Shown here: piece by piece, positions 47,531 to 55,984 of the stretch | Layout of the letters: the number at the start of each line of letters is the position of its first letter | Position numbering within the stretch: the first letter of the stretch is position 1 | From: VXNF01 sp964291305 | GTDB lineage: Bacteria; Actinomycetota; Acidimicrobiia; Acidimicrobiales; CATQHL01 | DNA length: 64,000 nt | Assembly: GCA_964291305.2 (NCBI GenBank) | Contig: OZ219784.1 | Span: 124,001-188,000 of the forward strand | Direction: 5' to 3' | The notes under the pieces: model-generated | The model's input: the letters and a program-made list of their open reading frames with translations, nothing else | The model's database searches: none | Told to the model about the DNA's origin: nothing | Position numbers and translations under genes: made by a program

Positions 47531-48387
47531 TACTCAGAGGCCTCGCCGATGCAGTGCGGACCCTGCGCCTCCTGATTGGTCGTGTTGGTGCCGATGGGGG
47601 GGCCCTGAATAATCTTGCCGGTGTCAACCAGCAACTCGCCACGGTCGTTGACCGAGGTGGCGAATTGGTCCATACCCCGCGGCGCTGGCCCGCCACGCTT
47701 CTCGCCCACCTGGTTGTACTTCGAGCCGTGGCAGGGACACTCAAACCACTGAGAGCTAACACACTCCGGCACGGTGCAGCCCAGGTGCGGGCACTTCCAG
47801 TAAAGGGCAACCAGCCCTGCCTCCATGCCCTGCAGAACCGCTGGCGAGTAGACCTCCCGAGCCTTGGCCAGCGCCCCCTCCGGGTACTCGGTGACCCACA
47901 TGCGCCCCTCGGGCAGCTTCAAGAAGCCATCCTCGTCACGCACTTGGGTCTTCAGGCTCTCCACCGTGCCAACGTTCAGGACCGCTCCGAAACCGGTCAC
48001 GAACGGCGGCCACAAAAAGCCTAAGACGGCGGCACCAAAGCCGGTAAGGCTGAGGCCCATAAAGCCCACTATCGAACGGTTGAGGAACTGCCGCCGGGTT
48101 ACGCCCACCTCTTCGGGATCGGGGGGTGTCCAGGGTTCGTCTTCTCCGCTGGGCACGGCCGGGAGCACCTCGGGCTCACGCCGGGCTAGCACCGCAGCTC
48201 GTTCCACCTCGCGTCCGGTGGGTGCCGCCGCAGCTGGCTTGCCGCGCCGGGCTAGCCGGTCACGCAGTCGTGTGCGGCGCGAGAGCCGGCCCACTGCCGA
48301 GCGCACCTCGCGTCGGCGGTAAGCCGCGATCAGGATGATTAGCCCAGCTGCTGCCAGGATTGGGATGACGATGACTAGCACAATCAC
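47530..48387 (-). CDS. qcrA: Rieske iron-sulfur protein of the bc complex
   Basis: The 285-residue protein, from GTG 48387, has GAGG eight bases upstream; the frame continues to 48471 inside the cytochrome b gene. It has an N-terminal membrane helix, a second one around residues 110-130 preceded by a twin-arginine-like RRQFLNRS, and the [2Fe-2S] ligands in CPHLGC and CPCHGS. It accepts electrons from quinol bound at cytochrome b and passes them to the cytochrome c. Confidence 0.92.
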   Translation of the reverse strand: MIVLVIVIPILAAAGLIILIAAYRRREVRSAVGRLSRRTRLRDRLARRGKPAAAAPTGREVERAAVLARREPEVLPAVPSGEDEPWTPPDPEEVGVTRRQFLNRSIVGFMGLSLTGFGAAVLGFLWPPFVTGFGAVLNVGTVESLKTQVRDEDGFLKLPEGRMWVTEYPEGALAKAREVYSPAVLQGMEAGLVALYWKCPHLGCTVPECVSSQWFECPCHGSKYNQVGEKRGGPAPRGMDQFATSVNDRGELLVDTGKIIQGPPIGTNTTNQEAQGPHCIGEASE

Positions 48388-48397
48388 GACAGGTGCC

Positions 48398-49174
48398 TCA
48401 GAAGTCGAAGAACAGCCCGTCTTGCCACGGGAAGGTGAAGTTGAAGCCCGGACCCCTGAAGAACGAGCCAATCATGACAAGCACCGCCCAGAACATGAGG
48501 TGGACGGTCATTAGCGAGACCGCGAACTTGCGGTTCTCCGGGGCGTTCTCCTTATTCCGATCGATGTAAGGGGCCAAGATCAGCAGGAACAGGGCGATCC
48601 CGGGAATGGTCACGCCGGCCACCATGGGGTGGAACATCGTCAGCAGCTCCTGCAAACCCAAGAAGTACCACGGAGCTTTCGACGGGTTAGGAGTCTCGTT
48701 GACATTGGCTAACTCCAACAGCGGAGCGTTGACAAAGACCGAGAAGATCAGCAAAAACGCCGTGATGAACAGCGCAGCCACGAACTCCCCCAACAGCAGG
48801 TGAGGCCAGGTGAACACCCTGTCTTGCGGGGTGGCTTTCACGTCCTGGATCGAGCCCGACTTCACCACGGTGAGGAGGCGCTGGGTGTGCCCGCCGGGGC
48901 CGGTTGGCACGCTCGGCGGCGCCGGCGCAACAGGCCCCCCTGGAGCAGCGGGAGCCATAGCCGCCTGCTCGGCAGCCGAACGTGAACGGTCTAGCAGGTG
49001 GGCCGGGATCTTCTCCTCCTCGCCAGCGGCGGGCGCGTCGGCACCGGCAGCCGACGAGGGAGTTTCAGCAGCGGCCTCCTCTGGAGCCTGCCCGCCGGCG
49101 GGCGCGGCAGAACCCTCAAGGCGCTCACGTGCCTCTTTGGCACGCCGCAGCAGGTGTTCGGGAATTTCGGTCAT
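48398..49174 (-). CDS. qcrB2: Cytochrome b C-terminal half (subunit IV-like)
   Basis: The 258-residue protein has a long Ala/Pro-rich N-terminal extension (about 1-120), then helices with LLGEFVAALFITAFLLIFS, the NPSKAPWYFLGLQELL block of the quinol site, and PGIALFLLILAPYID. This is the C-terminal half of a split cytochrome b, as in PetD of b6f complexes. The extension contains two copies of a PEHLLRR/PAHLLDR motif, which also starts the cytochrome c at 51256. Cytochrome b is in two genes here. Confidence 0.9.
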   Translation of the reverse strand: MTEIPEHLLRRAKEARERLEGSAAPAGGQAPEEAAAETPSSAAGADAPAAGEEEKIPAHLLDRSRSAAEQAAMAPAAPGGPVAPAPPSVPTGPGGHTQRLLTVVKSGSIQDVKATPQDRVFTWPHLLLGEFVAALFITAFLLIFSVFVNAPLLELANVNETPNPSKAPWYFLGLQELLTMFHPMVAGVTIPGIALFLLILAPYIDRNKENAPENRKFAVSLMTVHLMFWAVLVMIGSFFRGPGFNFTFPWQDGLFFDF

Positions 49175-49198
49175 GATTCGTCGATTCCTGTCACCGGC

Positions 49199-49999
49199 CT
49201 ACAACGGTCCGGATATTCCGCCGTCCTTGCGGACCCGCCAAAAGTGCACGGCAAGGAAAATGATCAGAACAAACGGTAACATCAGGACGTGCAGCACATA
49301 CCACCGCAAAAGTGTGTCTGTACCGATCTCCACGCCGCTGAGCAGCACGAACCTCACTTGGTCGCCAAACACGGGCGTGAAGCCCATCATGTTGGTACCC
49401 ACGGTGACAGCCCACAGCGCTAACTGATCCCAGGGCAGCAGGTAGCCGGTGAACGACAGCAGCAGCGTGAGCGTCAGCAAAATCACGCCGATCACCCAGT
49501 TGAACTCCCGGGGTGGCTTGTAGGCACCGTGGTAGAAGACCCGAGCCATGTGCAAGAAGACTGTCAGCACCATCAGATGGGCGCCCCAACGGTGGATGTT
49601 CCGCACCAGCAACCCGAAGGCCACCTCGGTCTGCAAGATGTAGATGTCGTCCCAGGCCTGCGCCGCCGTGGGCCGGTAGAAGAACATCAAGAAAATACCC
49701 GTCACCGTCAACAGGATGAACAGGAAGAAACTCAGCCCACCCAGACAGAGGGTGTAGCTCACCCTTACGCCGTGGCGTCTTACTTTCACGGGGTGTAGGT
49801 GGTACAGGACGCTGTTCATAATGACGTAGGACCGGTTCCGCGGGCTGTCGGTGTAGCCCTTGCGGAAAATCGACCCCGGTCGGAAGATCGATGTCCAAGC
49901 CTGAGAGCCCTGCATCTGGCTCATTAGGCCCGACGCCTTGGTACCTAACTGACCGCGCAGCTGGCGAAGGTCTTCTGCTGTAGGGAGCTTGGGAGCCAA
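49199..49999 (-). CDS. qcrB1: Cytochrome b N-terminal half (PetB-like)
   Basis: The 266-residue protein holds four helices and the two pairs of heme-ligand histidines: HRWGAHLMVLTVFLHMARVFYHG and RWYVLHVLMLPFVLIIFLAVH. These bind hemes bL and bH. Start TTG 49999 is preferred, with AGAGAGG nine bases upstream; the frame runs to 50110 but that overlaps the ferredoxin gene. It is followed 24 bp later by the C-terminal half. Confidence 0.9.
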   Translation of the reverse strand: MAPKLPTAEDLRQLRGQLGTKASGLMSQMQGSQAWTSIFRPGSIFRKGYTDSPRNRSYVIMNSVLYHLHPVKVRRHGVRVSYTLCLGGLSFFLFILLTVTGIFLMFFYRPTAAQAWDDIYILQTEVAFGLLVRNIHRWGAHLMVLTVFLHMARVFYHGAYKPPREFNWVIGVILLTLTLLLSFTGYLLPWDQLALWAVTVGTNMMGFTPVFGDQVRFVLLSGVEIGTDTLLRWYVLHVLMLPFVLIIFLAVHFWRVRKDGGISGPL

Positions 50000-50030
50000 A
50001 TCGATCCGCCTCTCTCGCCGCCGTCGGGGA

Positions 50031-50447
50031 CTACGCCAACCGCATGCCGTAGCCGTAGCCGTAGCTAACCATGCGCTGGTGAGGATCGCCGTCGGGAGGC
50101 GCTTCGCCAACCTTGCCCATGATGATGACGCCGGTGGGACAGCGGTCTACGCACAAGGCACAGCGAGTACAAACGTCGTCGTCGATGGTAAAGATCACAT
50201 GATCGTTAGGGTCCGAGCCCGGCCGCTCGGTCCCGATCGCCAGGTCAATGGCATCGGGGGTGACCATGTGGATGCACTTCCAGGGGCAGATGTCCACGCA
50301 GCCTTCGCACATAATGCACTCGGACTGATCTATGTGGATGAACTGCTTGGGTTTCACGGCCGCCGAAAGCCAGTCGGCGTCCACCTCAGCAAGCACGTAG
50401 TCATCCCGGAACTCCGGCATTGGGGGATTGGCGTCGTTCGCAGCCAT
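50031..50447 (-). CDS. 2[4Fe-4S] ferredoxin in the bc operon
   Basis: The 138-residue protein has two tetranuclear cluster motifs, CIMCEGCVDICPWKC and CTRCALCVDRCP, separated by about 25 residues. No membrane segment is present. Its ATG overlaps the stop of the upstream membrane protein (TAATG) and it precedes cytochrome b by 32 bp. It may deliver electrons to or from the bc complex, or serve as donor for the 11-subunit complex I farther down. Neither link is demonstrated. Confidence 0.9.
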   Translation of the reverse strand: MAANDANPPMPEFRDDYVLAEVDADWLSAAVKPKQFIHIDQSECIMCEGCVDICPWKCIHMVTPDAIDLAIGTERPGSDPNDHVIFTIDDDVCTRCALCVDRCPTGVIIMGKVGEAPPDGDPHQRMVSYGYGYGMRLA

Positions 50448-51043
50448 TAGGCCTCAACTCCTTCCCGCACCAGTGGGCGACCGTAGCGGGACGCCGGCTC
50501 GGGGACCTGTACCGGCGGCCGACCCCGGTTCTGCCAGATGGCATGCAGCGCTAACTGGGCCACGAGTCCGTAGCCGTAGATGACCGTGGCTATGACATCT
50601 CGAGCTACCCGATACGTCAGGTCGAACGGCAGCGCCCAAGTCAAGAGGTGCTGCCCCGGTGCCCACCAGTCGGGCAGCGGCGGGCCAACCAGCATGCGGT
50701 CGGCGCGCCAGTTGAGTTCGCTGTCGGCGAACACCAGCCACCAGTGCGGCACCACGCCGTAGATCCAGAACATCAAGAAGAACGCCAGTGTGGCTCCGAC
50801 CATGGCTCCGCCCCAGGTCACCGGCGTTCCGGGTGCCCGCTGGCGGGCATACCACAAGAGGCCGGCGATCCCCCCGCAGGCCACCACCCAGGAAGCAGTA
50901 AAGGCCACGTTGAAGTACGGCGGGTCGGCGTCGCCGGTAATTCCCAGCCAAAGGGCCAGAACGCCGAACAGCAGCACCGAACTGCCGATCATGGCGCGGT
51001 TGAACTTCTTTGTCGCTAGGTCGATCGCCCGGATTTCAGCCAC
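50447..51043 (-). CDS. Unknown membrane protein, first gene of the bc operon
   Basis: The 198-residue protein has four predicted membrane helices (starting with MIGSSVLLFGVLALWLGI) and the hydrophilic loop WWLVFADSELNWRADRMLVG. It is not recognised as a known subunit. GTG 51043 is preferred over 51097 because AAAGGGAGC lies upstream. It opens the minus-strand respiratory run. A role in anchoring the ferredoxin or cytochrome b is a guess from position. Confidence 0.72.
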   Translation of the reverse strand: MAEIRAIDLATKKFNRAMIGSSVLLFGVLALWLGITGDADPPYFNVAFTASWVVACGGIAGLLWYARQRAPGTPVTWGGAMVGATLAFFLMFWIYGVVPHWWLVFADSELNWRADRMLVGPPLPDWWAPGQHLLTWALPFDLTYRVARDVIATVIYGYGLVAQLALHAIWQNRGRPPVQVPEPASRYGRPLVREGVEA

Positions 51044-51255
51044 GCTGCTCCCTTTGCCTCGGCCAAGCGATGTTAGCCACGCAAGCCGTCCGAACACACA
51101 CGAAGTAGTGCGCTGGGTGTTGCGCTCGTGAAAGTGCTCACAAGAAGTCTAGCCTGCCATCTAACACCCGCCGTCGGCCAAGAGCACAACCGCAGCCGCC
51201 CGCGGGGCGGCGCCGCTAGGATTTCGCCGGCGGCCGTCGGTACACCCGGAGGATC

Positions 51256-52077
51256 ATGACCGAAGTACCCGAGTATCTGCTGGAGCGATCTCGCCAGCGG
51301 CGCTTGGAATTGACCGGAGAGGCGGGAGCTGCCGCAGCATCGCCGAGCGAGGGCGCCGGCGTGGCCGCGCCGGCTACGGCTGCTGGCGGCACGCCCGCAG
51401 CGCCCGCTACTACACCCTCACCGCTGCCGGCGGTGCCTCCAGCAAAGCCACCTCCGCCGCCTCCGCCGCCCAAACCCTGGGTACAGACCGCCCTGCGACG
51501 CAACAAGATTCCCTACTGGGTTATGCCGGTGCTGCTGTTCTTGCCCATCTGGGTGTTTATGTACATCGGAACCCTGGAGGAACCCACCCGCGCCGCAACC
51601 GGCATCCTGGCCGACGGGGCCGACGTTTACGCCGCTCAATGCGCTGTCTGCCACGTGGCCTCGGGGGGAGGTGGCGGCAGTGGCCCCAAGCTCAACGACG
51701 GCGAAGTTCTGCTTACCTTCCCCGACGATCCGGAGAATCTGGGGCTGGCGCAGCATGTCGCCTGGGTGGCCGGCGGCACCGACGGCACCGGTGAGGACAA
51801 CCCATACGGCTCTGCGGAGCGGGGCCGGGTGGCCGGCTGGTTCGCCAACATGCCCGGCCACTACGACGAGTTGACCGGCGCCGAGATCCTGGCGGTAGTG
51901 CTATACGAGCGGGTCACCCACGGTGAGAGCGAAGTAGCAGCCACCTTGGCTCCGCTTGTCGATGAATTGCTAGCCGCCGGAAGCCTCGAACTCCCCGAGG
52001 AGTTTGCGGAGAACGTGACCCCTAGTGAGGTGGCGGAGTTTCTGACACCGCTTCTGGCAACCGAGGACGGAGCCTGA
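51256..52077 (+). CDS. Membrane-anchored monoheme cytochrome c
   Basis: The 273-residue protein has a cytoplasmic proline-rich head (about 45-75), one membrane helix (about 86-105) and an outer heme domain with CAVCH at 129-133. The N-terminus MTEVPEYLLERSRQRR matches the MTEIPEHLLRRAKEAR of the cytochrome b gene. GGAGG precedes ATG 51256. It is divergent from the bc operon. It may carry electrons from the bc module to an oxidase that is not in the window. Confidence 0.88.
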   Translation: MTEVPEYLLERSRQRRLELTGEAGAAAASPSEGAGVAAPATAAGGTPAAPATTPSPLPAVPPAKPPPPPPPPKPWVQTALRRNKIPYWVMPVLLFLPIWVFMYIGTLEEPTRAATGILADGADVYAAQCAVCHVASGGGGGSGPKLNDGEVLLTFPDDPENLGLAQHVAWVAGGTDGTGEDNPYGSAERGRVAGWFANMPGHYDELTGAEILAVVLYERVTHGESEVAATLAPLVDELLAAGSLELPEEFAENVTPSEVAEFLTPLLATEDGA

Positions 52078-52097
52078 CGATCGCCCACCGCCACGAT

Positions 52098-53324
52098 TTG
52101 GTCGTGGTCGGCGGCGGACCAGCTGGCGCGGCCACCGCTTACTGGGCGGCGCTGCAGGGCCTAGATGTGGTGGTGTTGGAGCGTAAGCAGTTCCCCCGCC
52201 AGAAGACCTGCGGTGACGGCTTAACCCCTCGTGCGGTCAAGCAGCTCGTCGACATGGGCCTAGGCTCTGAGATTGCCTCCTACCACCGTTTTGACGGCCT
52301 GCGGGCTGTGGCCCACGGCCTAACCCGGGAGCTTCGCTGGCCCGAACACCCAATCTTCCCGTCCTACGGATACGTGGTGCGCCGCAGCACGCTGGACGCC
52401 GCAGTACTAGAGCACGCCCGCACGGCTGGAGCACTGGTGTGGCATGGCGCCGAAGCGATAGAACCGCTGCTGGCGGGGAGTCTCTGCCGGGGCGTGCGCG
52501 TGCTGGACCGCGCCTCCGGCGAACACCACGACGTGGAGGCCACGTACCTCGTGGTGGCCGATGGGTCCAACTCTCGGCTAGGCCGGGCGCTGGGCTGCCG
52601 GCGCGAGCGTTCGTGGCCGCAGGGAATGGCGATCCGCGCCTACTTCGAGAGCCCCAACCACGACGATCCCTGGATAGAAAGCGCTTTGGATGTGCGCGAC
52701 CGCAACGGCGCCACCTTGCCGGGATATGGCTGGGTCTTCCCGCTGGGCGACGGAACCGTGAACGTCGGCATTGGTCTGCTGACCTCCTACAAGGACTGGC
52801 GAAAGGTAAACACCAGCCATCTCATGGGCGAGTGGGCCTACGGCGCGCCAGAGCGCTGGGGGCTGGCTGCCGCTTCGCCGCTGGCGCCGCCAGTAGGGGG
52901 CCGTCTGCCGATGGCTGGCTCGGTGAACCCCAAGGCCGGTCCCAACTTCCTGATCGTGGGCGACGCCGCCGGCTCGGTGAACCCGTTCAACGGGGAGGGC
53001 ATCGACTACGCTTACGAAACTGGCCGTCTGGCTGCCGAACTAGTGGCGGAGGCGGTTATCTGCGATGACGGCCTGGCGCTCTCCCGTTACCCCCAACTGC
53101 TGGAGAGTACTTACGGCGCCTACTTCAAGGTGGCTCGGCTCTTTGCTTACGCCATAGGGCGACCTCAACTCATTAGCCGGCTGGTGCAGTTCGGCATGCA
53201 ATCGCAAACCCTGATGGAATGGGCGTTGCGCATCATGGCCAACCTCATGAACGAAGACGAACCGGGCGCGGCTGAGTACATCTACAAAACAGCAGCCCGC
53301 GCCGCCTGGCTCTGGCCCGACTGA
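52098..53324 (+). CDS. Geranylgeranyl-reductase-type FAD oxidoreductase
   Basis: The 408-residue flavoprotein opens with the dinucleotide-binding VVGGGPAGAATAYWAALQG, then KTCGDGLTPRAVKQL, and has the FAD-contact block VGDAAGSVNPFNGEGIDYA near residue 290. In actinobacteria such enzymes, for example MenJ, saturate isoprenyl side chains of menaquinone. The position beside quinol-oxidising genes supports a quinone-tail role. The start is uncertain: TTG 52098 or GTG 52104, since the frame begins just after the cytochrome stop. Confidence 0.88.
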   Translation: MVVVGGGPAGAATAYWAALQGLDVVVLERKQFPRQKTCGDGLTPRAVKQLVDMGLGSEIASYHRFDGLRAVAHGLTRELRWPEHPIFPSYGYVVRRSTLDAAVLEHARTAGALVWHGAEAIEPLLAGSLCRGVRVLDRASGEHHDVEATYLVVADGSNSRLGRALGCRRERSWPQGMAIRAYFESPNHDDPWIESALDVRDRNGATLPGYGWVFPLGDGTVNVGIGLLTSYKDWRKVNTSHLMGEWAYGAPERWGLAAASPLAPPVGGRLPMAGSVNPKAGPNFLIVGDAAGSVNPFNGEGIDYAYETGRLAAELVAEAVICDDGLALSRYPQLLESTYGAYFKVARLFAYAIGRPQLISRLVQFGMQSQTLMEWALRIMANLMNEDEPGAAEYIYKTAARAAWLWPD

Positions 53325-53661
53325 GGGATAAGGCCTGACATTTACTTCGGGGTTGGCGATTGAGTTGCACTTTGCAGGCCAAGTCGTTGGAGTTGGCCCA
53401 GACTTTCCGATGCCTGGATACTGTTCCCGAGGAGTGTTCGATGGCAAACCTTCGTGGCTCACGGCCTGAGACACAATAATCCCCCCCCCCCCCGGCTAGC
53501 CCCACTCCTTCTCCAGTCACTGCTTTGGTAGCCTCAGGGTTGGCGTCGAGTTGTTGCGGCGCTCGTCGAACGACACGTCACCACACAAATCCGCCCACAC
53601 ATTCTCACTCTAACAACCGATTTAGATCAGATCGATGATCTGTAAGGGACTATCGGCCTAG
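53325..53661. other. Intergenic region with C13 tract and a hairpin
   Basis: About 340 bases between converging genes. It contains 13 cytosines at 53481-53493 and a short perfect stem (AGATCA with TGATCT, 53624-53641) just past the end of the minus-strand gene. A short T-run is not present, so this is not a confident terminator. Nothing else is recognised. Confidence 0.5.
53481..53493 (+). repeat. Poly-C tract, 13 bases
   Basis: Thirteen cytosines follow AATAAT in a non-coding gap that opens the second accessory patch. It is the fourth tract of ten or more cytosines in the window. All read as C on this strand and all lie outside the respiratory core. Confidence 0.8.
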
Positions 53662-54660
53662 TCATTCTAACCCAAGCAGATCATCCCACCAGAGCCCGCC
53701 TTCAGGTAACTCCATCGGGATACGCCGTGGCTGCTCAAGCGCGTTTTCGCATAACTGAAGCTCATAATCAAGCGCTTCAAGCAGATCAGATGCTACGCCA
53801 TGTTGGCGGCCCTGTTCGCCAGCGAACTTTGCGATCTCCACTGCGGCCTCAGCGTGCGCCTCTAGGTATGCGTCGTCAAATCCCTCAATTGGCCGCGCCG
53901 AGCTGTAGTTGACGCCTTGGTGCCATTCAGACAGTTCGACCAAGTCAATGTTTCGCGCTGCCGACCTAAATGCCTCAACAACCCAACTGGGCTGAGGCTC
54001 CAACAACTTATTAAGCAGGTGTGTACGAGGCGCAGGTTCCCCCGTCGAAATAACCATCATCAGCTTCGCCGCCGCCTCAAAGGTCTGATGCGCCGAACCG
54101 CACGCCCCAGCGAACCTATCCAACTCCATACGTGTCTGCTGGATCACGTTTCCGTCGCGGGCCGCCCTCCTTTCGCTTGTTGTCGGTGTCAGATTTAGAT
54201 CCAGATTCGCCACAGCCCCATTGAGATTACTAAAGCGTGACTCCATTTCGGCATGCGGACTATCCGGCATCCCAATCTCCTTATCCCAATAGACCGCGCC
54301 GCGGTCGCTTGAGTCAGCCAGCCTCACCGCGGTCGGCGCTATACCCGCCTCGAAAGAGCAGCCCACCCTCTGAGTGCGCGTGGTCCACTCGGGAACATCC
54401 GTGACAAACACCTCCACCGGCCACCCCGCGACCAGACCCGCCCGTAACCCAAGATCACACTGCACACGGCTCCGACATCGATAATCGCCCAGATCATCAA
54501 AGACCGCCACCAAATCAATATCACTATGCGCTGTAGCGTCCCCACGCGCAACAGACCCGTACAACAACACCGTCCCCACACCAGCATCAACCAGCATCGC
54601 CGCCGCCCGGCGAGCATCCTCCACCGACGGCGCAACCCCCGAAACCGCTACAGAACCCAC
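53662..54660 (-). CDS. Nucleotidyltransferase with C-terminal helical domain (paralogue 2)
   Basis: The 332-residue protein starts at GTG 54660. The nucleotidyltransferase signature is clear: GSVARGDATAHSDIDLVAVF near residues 35-54, and VFVTDVPEW for the third acidic residue. The C-terminal domain (about 185-300) has a HEPN-like helical layout but has drifted from paralogue 1: the QCHDI block is replaced by PAPRTHLLNKLL. It lies near the accessory border. Function is unknown. Confidence 0.7.
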   Translation of the reverse strand: MGSVAVSGVAPSVEDARRAAAMLVDAGVGTVLLYGSVARGDATAHSDIDLVAVFDDLGDYRCRSRVQCDLGLRAGLVAGWPVEVFVTDVPEWTTRTQRVGCSFEAGIAPTAVRLADSSDRGAVYWDKEIGMPDSPHAEMESRFSNLNGAVANLDLNLTPTTSERRAARDGNVIQQTRMELDRFAGACGSAHQTFEAAAKLMMVISTGEPAPRTHLLNKLLEPQPSWVVEAFRSAARNIDLVELSEWHQGVNYSSARPIEGFDDAYLEAHAEAAVEIAKFAGEQGRQHGVASDLLEALDYELQLCENALEQPRRIPMELPEGGLWWDDLLGLE

Positions 54661-54672
54661 ACACCCAGCCTA
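54661..54672 (-). promoter_or_regulatory. TAGGCT -10 element, leaderless start
   Basis: TAGGCT (minus strand, 54672-54667) is followed by six bases and then GTG 54660. It has the same spacing as the paralogue at 55941, and no ribosome binding site precedes the start. Confidence 0.35.
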
Positions 54673-54773
54673 ACCTCACCCACCCCGCCGCGACAGCCAC
54701 TCTTTATACCTAGACTCCACAAAACAGCACCCAATATGCCGTCAGTTAACATAACAGCCGATTTATCCCCACG

Positions 54774-54880
54774 CCCTGGGATTTGCGCCAACGCGGCACT
54801 GTTAGTCGAAAAGTCATTCAAAGGGCTAACCGTGTTGCACACCGACCCTAAGACCGACAAGGCGGCGCACCGAGGAGCGG
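54774..54880 (+). pseudogene. Fragment of a fourth nucleotidyltransferase-HEPN paralogue
   Basis: In one plus-strand frame this stretch encodes ANAALLVEKSFKGLTVLHT followed by DPKTDKAAHRG. This closely parallels SKAAMVIEKSIKNLAVWHS followed by DPKPT in paralogue 3 and LAVLHGAHTTDKNAWRG in paralogue 1. Only the first HEPN helices are left and the nucleotidyltransferase part is gone. It is on the opposite strand to both neighbours, so it is a leftover of an earlier copy that was inverted or inserted independently. Confidence 0.6.
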
Positions 54881-54921
54881 TATTATATATTTGTTTACTC
54901 AGGGGTGAGTGAGGGGTGGGG

Positions 54922-55941
54922 TTATAGGTCTAGGTCGGGTAGGTCGAGTTTGCGGGTCTGGCCGGTGCGGATATCTTGGTTGGCGATCTCTGATGTGAGT
55001 TTCTGCCATTTGGTTGTGACTGTTTTTAGCGTGTCGTTGTCGGGGTCGCTGGCTGCGGCTAGGTCTGAGTAGAGAATGCCTGCGAGTTCGATGGCTGCGA
55101 TGACGTAGCGTTCGGCGAGCCTGTCGGCGGTGTCTCGGAGCACTTTTACGTCGTCGGGGTAGGTGCTACGGACGCGCCACGCTGACAGTGTTGCTAGGTT
55201 GAGGTTCAGTTCTTGTAGCCGGTCTGCGATCTCTGCGCGTAAACCTGGTGGCAGCAATTTGAGGCATGCGGATATGTCATGTCCTGCGCGGATCCGGTCG
55301 GCGACGGTGGGTTTAGGGTCACTGTGCCACACAGCCAAGTTTTTGATCGATTTCTCGATGACCATGGCCGCTTTAGAGCAGGCATCAACCATACGTTCGA
55401 GGCGAGTGTCTTCTTGTAGTTCGGGCGGGTAGTCCGGGTCCGATTCCAGATCGTCTGCGACGGTAAAGGCTTTCATGCCGCGAAGTTCGGCGAGGATTTC
55501 GGCATCGAACTTTTGGAGGGCTTGCTCCAGGTCGCTCATGGGAAGTACCATCCTCTTGTTCCAGCGCACTGTTCCGCGGTAGGCCGTCTCGCCTACTGGG
55601 ACGAGTCCTAAAGCGTTGATCCGATGTTCGAACGAGCTGGGGACTCGTTCGACGCGTGCTTTCCACTCTGGGCGATCAGTGGTGAACACTTGCACAGGCC
55701 AGCGGCGGGCTATTGCCTCGGCTGCTGCTTTTTCTAGCCGGCAGGTCAGCTCGTAGCGCTCGGAGTAGTCGATGTCAGCGAACAGCGCTACGAGGTCAAT
55801 ATCACTCCGAGCGGTAGCTTCGCCGCGAGCTACCGACCCGTAGAGGAACACCTCCTCGGCACCCTCGCCGAGAAGCGCCTCAGCAGCCCGCCGGGCGTCA
55901 ACCATCGAAGGCGCAGCCTCCTCGACCAGGGTCACACTCAC
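54922..55941 (-). CDS. Nucleotidyltransferase fused to HEPN-like domain (paralogue 3)
   Basis: The 339-residue protein starts at GTG 55941. The N-terminal domain has GSVARGEATARSDIDL and FTTDRPEWKARVERV, very close to paralogue 1 at 7744-8763. The C-terminal domain keeps RIRAGHDISACLKLLP, which fits the HEPN R-x4-H motif, though no tyrosine follows as in MntA-HepT toxins. Like paralogue 1 it ends with an RTGQTR block. Genes of equal length and similar sequence at two distant accessory sites suggest a mobile or repeatedly gained family. Confidence 0.73.
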   Translation of the reverse strand: MSVTLVEEAAPSMVDARRAAEALLGEGAEEVFLYGSVARGEATARSDIDLVALFADIDYSERYELTCRLEKAAAEAIARRWPVQVFTTDRPEWKARVERVPSSFEHRINALGLVPVGETAYRGTVRWNKRMVLPMSDLEQALQKFDAEILAELRGMKAFTVADDLESDPDYPPELQEDTRLERMVDACSKAAMVIEKSIKNLAVWHSDPKPTVADRIRAGHDISACLKLLPPGLRAEIADRLQELNLNLATLSAWRVRSTYPDDVKVLRDTADRLAERYVIAAIELAGILYSDLAAASDPDNDTLKTVTTKWQKLTSEIANQDIRTGQTRKLDLPDLDL

Positions 55942-55953
55942 AACAACACACTA
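55942..55953 (-). promoter_or_regulatory. TAGTGT -10 element, leaderless start
   Basis: TAGTGT (minus strand, 55953-55948) is followed by six bases and GTG 55941. There is no Shine-Dalgarno sequence in this gap. Confidence 0.4.
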
Positions 55954-55984
55954 CCCCAGTCGCTCTCACGCCACCAGATGCGCG

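Noticed and set aside
53624..53641. Terminator after the nucleotidyltransferase gene
   Set aside because: The stem is perfect, but only six base pairs and without a T-run on either strand.
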